Part shown: in pieces, positions 39,568 through 42,210 of the stretch
How positions within the stretch are numbered: the stretch's first letter is position 1
Layout of the letters: every line of letters begins with the position of its first letter
Virus record (IMG/VR): IMGVR_UViG_3300028608_000001
Span: 1 to 42,210 of that record
Reading direction: 5' to 3' (one strand)
Origin: a virus
Length of the DNA: 42,210 bases
The notes under the pieces: generated by a model
Seen by the model: only the letters and a program-made list of their open reading frames with translations
What the model was told of the DNA's origin: nothing
The model's database searches: none
Program-made: the position numbers and the translations under genes

Positions 39568-40160
39568 GAGTACCTCTCATCCCGACCATAGATGCGGCGA
39601 GTTCTGTATGTGCCGCGACCGCCTGCCCCTTGCGTAAGCATGTTGGCAGCGACAGCGCGAATGTGGGTTGACTTGATGATGGCGAATGCTTTCTGATATG
39701 CAACCGTTGCAATGTTGATCTTTTCAGGATCAGCGTCGAACGATTCTTGGAAGTTCAGTACCGCACTTGTCTCCACAAGGCGCTGCGCTTGATACGGCAG
39801 ATCATCTAGTGGGATCAGTCTGGTTAGCACTACCTTGGTCTTGCCTGTGGTAGTGAAGTAATCGCCTTTGCGGTTGTCGTACAGTCGGCTACCGCGAGTG
39901 GTCATCCACGGCGGGTTAGCTTCCACTACGAGGGCAAGCGTGTCGGCAGGAACATAGACGAATCCGTCAGTGTCTGCGTCGAGCTGCAAGAATTCTGTGT
40001 TAAACCACCAGCCAATTCCCTGCTCCTCCATCATGGCGGAGCGAATAGAGTTTTGTGCTGATGCGATGATAGGACTACCACCTGTTAATGAGTTGATTGG
40101 CGAACGGCCCATCGACTTCAGGCAGGAGTTTACGATGTCGAGTTCAGTGATGAAGGCCAT
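39564..40160 (-). CDS. Tail tubular protein A (T7 gp11 equivalent, adaptor)
   Basis: 198 aa starting MAFITELDIVNSCLKSMGRS, typical of gp11-like adaptors (T7 196 aa). It forms the ring between portal and nozzle. It is separated from the capsid gene by a terminator and about 20 bases, and overlaps the nozzle gene by 4. Confidence 0.93.
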   Translation of the reverse strand: MAFITELDIVNSCLKSMGRSPINSLTGGSPIIASAQNSIRSAMMEEQGIGWWFNTEFLQLDADTDGFVYVPADTLALVVEANPPWMTTRGSRLYDNRKGDYFTTTGKTKVVLTRLIPLDDLPYQAQRLVETSAVLNFQESFDADPEKINIATVAYQKAFAIIKSTHIRAVAANMLTQGAGGRGTYRTRRIYGRDERYS

Positions 40161-40178
40161 ACGATTCTCCAGAAACGC

Positions 40179-40214
40179 AAAAAACCCCGCTCACCGGTTA
40201 AGGCAAGCGGGGTT
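40179..40214 (-). terminator. Rho-independent terminator after the capsid gene
   Basis: On the minus strand a strong stem (AACCCCGCT pairing with AGCGGGGTT, plus an inner CC/GG pair) is followed by six T. It lies six bases past the capsid stop. It would raise capsid over tail mRNA, like the T7 T-phi site after gene 10. Confidence 0.9.
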
Positions 40215-40220
40215 CATTTG

Positions 40221-41210
40221 TTACGGCATGTAGATCGCGCCAGCGTACTCGGCACGGTCAGGGGTGGAAGCGTAGGCCAGCCACGCATCGACGAAGTAGC
40301 ATTTCGACAGGTCGTCGAAGAATGCGTTGGTCTTCAGTTCGATGTTAGCACCAGCCAACAGAGCCTTTGGCGACATCGCCAGAGCTACCAACTTGGTGAA
40401 GTCACCAACGTAGTCTGGACCCATCATGGCGGACACGGTGCCCGGAGTGGCCTCGGCTTCAACCCAGTTAGGCAGGTTGTTGGTCGAGACGACTGGAACG
40501 CCGAACGCCTTGAAGATGTGACCTTGGATCGAGGTGCCTTCCGAGGTGACGTACTCACCGTTGATTACCTGTTCGGCATCCAACAGAGTGTAGAACACGT
40601 CAGGGCGGACGAAGATCACGAGGTCGTCGTCAACTGGCAGAACGTCCTTGGCTTCCATCTTGGTGAACAGGCCACCGAAAGCGTCGTACAGCTTGGCCGC
40701 GTCTTGCTTGTCGCCAGCAGCCGCCAGAGTCTGGATCGAGCCACCGGTGAAGTTAGGCAGCGGGGTGCCGTATGGGGAGTTGGCCGACAGGGCAGCCTTC
40801 ACGCCTTGGATCAGGAACGATTGGTCCTTCAGCTTGGCGATTTTCTTGCCGTGTTCCATGCCGATCTGCTTACGGGCATCGAACACAGTCTGGAAGGTAT
40901 CCAGTTCTGGCAATGCGGCGCGAGCGATGATCGAGCGGTCGATGGTCACGGAGTTCTTGCTGAACGCCGAAGTGGTGCCATCAGGAATTTGGCCGGGGAT
41001 GATCTTTTGCAGAGTCGATTCACCAACTGCGTAGTTGGTTACGGTTGCAGTGCCCTTAACAGAGCGAACTGGGAGCCAGCCCTCGGTAACGGAGCGGCGT
41101 TGGATAGTGCCTTCTACGATGCCGGTGAATTCCTCAATTACGAGTTCCAGCGGATCGCCGCCCAAGTTCTTGGCGTTGGGGCGTGTTACGGTATATGCGT
41201 CAAGAGGCAT
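40221..41210 (-). CDS. Major capsid protein (HK97 fold, T7 gp10-like)
   Basis: 329 aa from ATG 41210 (MPLDAYTVTRPNAKNLGGDP), with GGAG nine bases upstream. The frame extends to 41285, but that part contains the phage promoter. It is the main shell protein. It has the features of T7-like capsids, including LPVDDDLVIFVRPDVFYTLL and a C-terminal ANIELKTNAFFDDLSKCYFV. Its own promoter upstream and terminator downstream fit a highly expressed gene. Confidence 0.95.
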   Translation of the reverse strand: MPLDAYTVTRPNAKNLGGDPLELVIEEFTGIVEGTIQRRSVTEGWLPVRSVKGTATVTNYAVGESTLQKIIPGQIPDGTTSAFSKNSVTIDRSIIARAALPELDTFQTVFDARKQIGMEHGKKIAKLKDQSFLIQGVKAALSANSPYGTPLPNFTGGSIQTLAAAGDKQDAAKLYDAFGGLFTKMEAKDVLPVDDDLVIFVRPDVFYTLLDAEQVINGEYVTSEGTSIQGHIFKAFGVPVVSTNNLPNWVEAEATPGTVSAMMGPDYVGDFTKLVALAMSPKALLAGANIELKTNAFFDDLSKCYFVDAWLAYASTPDRAEYAGAIYMP

Positions 41211-41253
41211 GGGAGCACTCTCCATAGAATGATTTGGTGATCGGAAATTTCCG

Positions 41254-41275
41254 TATCCATATAGTGAGCCAGTTA
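41254..41275 (-). promoter_or_regulatory. Phage RNA polymerase promoter for the capsid gene
   Basis: The minus strand reads TAACTGGCTCACTATATGG then ATACGG. It lies 44 bases before the capsid start, equivalent to T7 phi10. Confidence 0.93.
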
Positions 41276-41289
41276 ACAGACGCACGAAA

Positions 41290-41311
41290 TCCCTGCCAGC
41301 GAGGGCAGGGA
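41290..41311 (-). terminator. Hairpin terminator between scaffold and capsid
   Basis: A perfect 8-bp stem (TCCCTGCC pairing with GGCAGGGA) with a six-base loop is followed by TTTC on the minus strand. It stands between the scaffold stop and the capsid promoter. The T-run is short, so termination may be partial. Confidence 0.7.
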
Positions 41312-41326
41312 CTCATGCTTAGTTCA

Positions 41327-42082
41327 TTACTGGACGCGCTTACGGAGCGCTGCGTACTCGGGGCTGTTCATGTAGGCGCCCCCGCCGTAAGCTTTCGACA
41401 GCTTCTCGGCTTCCCGTGCAAACTCTGCACGAGTGATCTTGGTAGTCTCCTGAGCCACACGGCCCGACTTGACTCCCGCGTCTTCCTTAACTGCACCCTT
41501 CTGCGGAGTGTACTCCACGCCAGATGCGTCACGGTGCAGGCCAGTAAGATAGCCCACGGCGATCTTGGCCGAGAACGGCTTCGACAGCATTTCGTTGAGT
41601 TCGGCCAGCTCGTGTGGGTCAGCGTTCTCACGCGCCCAGCCGATGGCCTCGCCCCACTGCTCGTTGGTGTAGCCTGCTTTCTCCAGAGCGCCCGACACCG
41701 CGTCAACGATTGCAGTCTCCGCAGCAGCGTTCTGCTCGGCGTACTTGGCGTGAGCTTCCTCGGCCAGCTTGACGTGCGATTGCCAACCGGGGATATTCTT
41801 CTCCTCCAGATAGGCAGCCAGCAGGGAAAAGTCGCCAGTCACCGCAGCCTGAATGGCAGGGTGCTCAGCGTCCAGACCGGCACGACCGAAGAACGACAGC
41901 GCCACGTCCAGCTTGGCATCGCCTGTCGCCTCATAGGTAATAGGCTCGCCCGCTTCTACCTTGTCCGGTGCTGGCTTGCCCTTGTCAGGCTCCGCAGTGG
42001 TGACGGCTGGGGTGGACTGAACCACCGGCTGGGTCACTGGAGCGGGTTGTGTACCTTCGGTTGTTACGACTTCTTCAGCCAT
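41327..42082 (-). CDS. Scaffolding (capsid assembly) protein, T7 gp9-like
   Basis: 251 aa, starting MAEEVVTTEGTQPAPVTQPV. The N-terminal 50 residues are acidic and Pro/Thr-rich; the rest is helical with many Ala and Glu (AEEAHAKYAEQNAAAETAIV). It guides procapsid assembly and is lost before packaging. The ATG overlaps the portal stop (TAATG across the circular join). Its position between portal and capsid confirms the call. Confidence 0.92.
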   Translation of the reverse strand: MAEEVVTTEGTQPAPVTQPVVQSTPAVTTAEPDKGKPAPDKVEAGEPITYEATGDAKLDVALSFFGRAGLDAEHPAIQAAVTGDFSLLAAYLEEKNIPGWQSHVKLAEEAHAKYAEQNAAAETAIVDAVSGALEKAGYTNEQWGEAIGWARENADPHELAELNEMLSKPFSAKIAVGYLTGLHRDASGVEYTPQKGAVKEDAGVKSGRVAQETTKITRAEFAREAEKLSKAYGGGAYMNSPEYAALRKRVQ

Positions 42083-42210
42083 TATGCTCTCTCTTGTGGG
42101 ATAGTAGCGGCGTCAACTGTGTTCGTGGCCGCTTGCTGTTGTAGGGCTTGCGATTGCAGCGCGGCGTTGTTCGCCTGCTGTTGCTCAGGAGACAGGATGT
42201 ACCGGCCTTT
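42082..42210 (-). CDS. Second copy of the portal 3' end (partial, from end overlap)
   Basis: This stretch holds the TAA stop (42082-42084) and the last 42 codons of the portal gene, which is otherwise at 1-1519. It continues off the window only because the sequence wraps round. It is not a separate gene. Confidence 0.95.
   Translation of the reverse strand, partial: KGRYILSPEQQQANNAALQSQALQQQAATNTVDAATIPQERA
42084..42210. repeat. Assembly end overlap, right copy
   Basis: Exact copy of positions 1-127. Remove one copy to obtain the 42,083-bp circular unit. Confidence 0.95.

Noticed and set aside
40218-41240. 340-codon plus-strand frame
   Set aside because: Exact antisense of the capsid gene, which is certain.
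41211-41285. Upstream extension of the capsid frame
   Set aside because: The extra 25 codons contain the phage promoter; the ribosome site GGAG sits before ATG 41210.
1-42210. tRNA genes, CRISPR arrays, insertion sequences or an integrase
   Set aside because: I saw no cloverleaf-like segment, no regularly spaced repeat-spacer pattern, no transposase, and no integrase or repressor gene; the phage looks strictly lytic.

Overview
The window is a complete genome of a T7-like podovirus (Autographiviridae sensu lato), assembled as a circle. The first 127 bases (1-127) recur exactly as the last 127 (42084-42210), so the unique unit is 42,083 bp and the portal gene runs across the join. Every gene I can support lies on the minus strand, and most neighbours overlap by 1-14 bases (ATGA, GTGA and TAATG junctions) or are packed tightly. 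Nothing in the window names the host. The strong AGGAG-type ribosome sites, a canonical sigma70 promoter, a SAR endolysin and a two-component spanin point to a Gram-negative gammaproteobacterium, and a Pseudomonas-type host is my guess.

Read in the direction of transcription (high to low coordinate, wrapping through position 1), the layout is as follows. (1) A roughly 0.9 kb non-coding region (22033-22953) carries one strong sigma70 promoter, one phage promoter and several short repeats. It is the likely site of the physical genome ends. (2) An early region (22032-16826) holds small, mostly unknown genes, a protein-kinase-like gene and a small lipoprotein. Stem-loops sit in several of its gaps. 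(3) A middle region (16690-1528) starts after a phage promoter and a structured leader. It holds a 2-oxoglutarate oxygenase, a DUF1653-like protein, primase, DnaB-like helicase, family A DNA polymerase, a candidate ssDNA-binding protein, a 5'-3' exonuclease, endonuclease VII, a DnaQ-like exonuclease, a dATP/dGTP-diphosphohydrolase-like protein, a cupin, ATP-dependent DNA ligase, the single-subunit RNA polymerase and a GNAT-like protein. (4) A late region (1519 through the join to 22954) holds portal, scaffold, capsid, tail tubular A and B, three internal virion proteins, tail fibre, holin, small and large terminase, an Ig-like protein, SAR endolysin, overlapping Rz/Rz1 spanins and a final unknown gene.

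The RNA polymerase lies after the DNA-metabolism block, next to the structural genes, as in phiKMV-like phages. Unlike the weakly defined promoters usually described for that group, this genome has six near-identical T7-class promoters with the invariant core TGGCTCACTATATGG, all on the minus strand. They precede the early region, the middle block, the gene after the RNA polymerase, the capsid gene and the tail fibre gene, and one lies inside the GNAT-like gene. Two hairpin terminators flank the capsid gene. Host polymerase would start from the sigma70 promoter, and the phage polymerase would then drive the middle, capsid and tail-fibre transcripts.

The points most worth a second look are: the early kinase-like protein; the 200-base out-of-frame overlap between the helicase tail and the polymerase start; the HEVTH zinc-protease motif in the large internal virion protein; the 2OG oxygenase that follows its upstream gene in the same frame after one stop codon; the promoter inside a coding sequence; and the repeat-rich terminal region.
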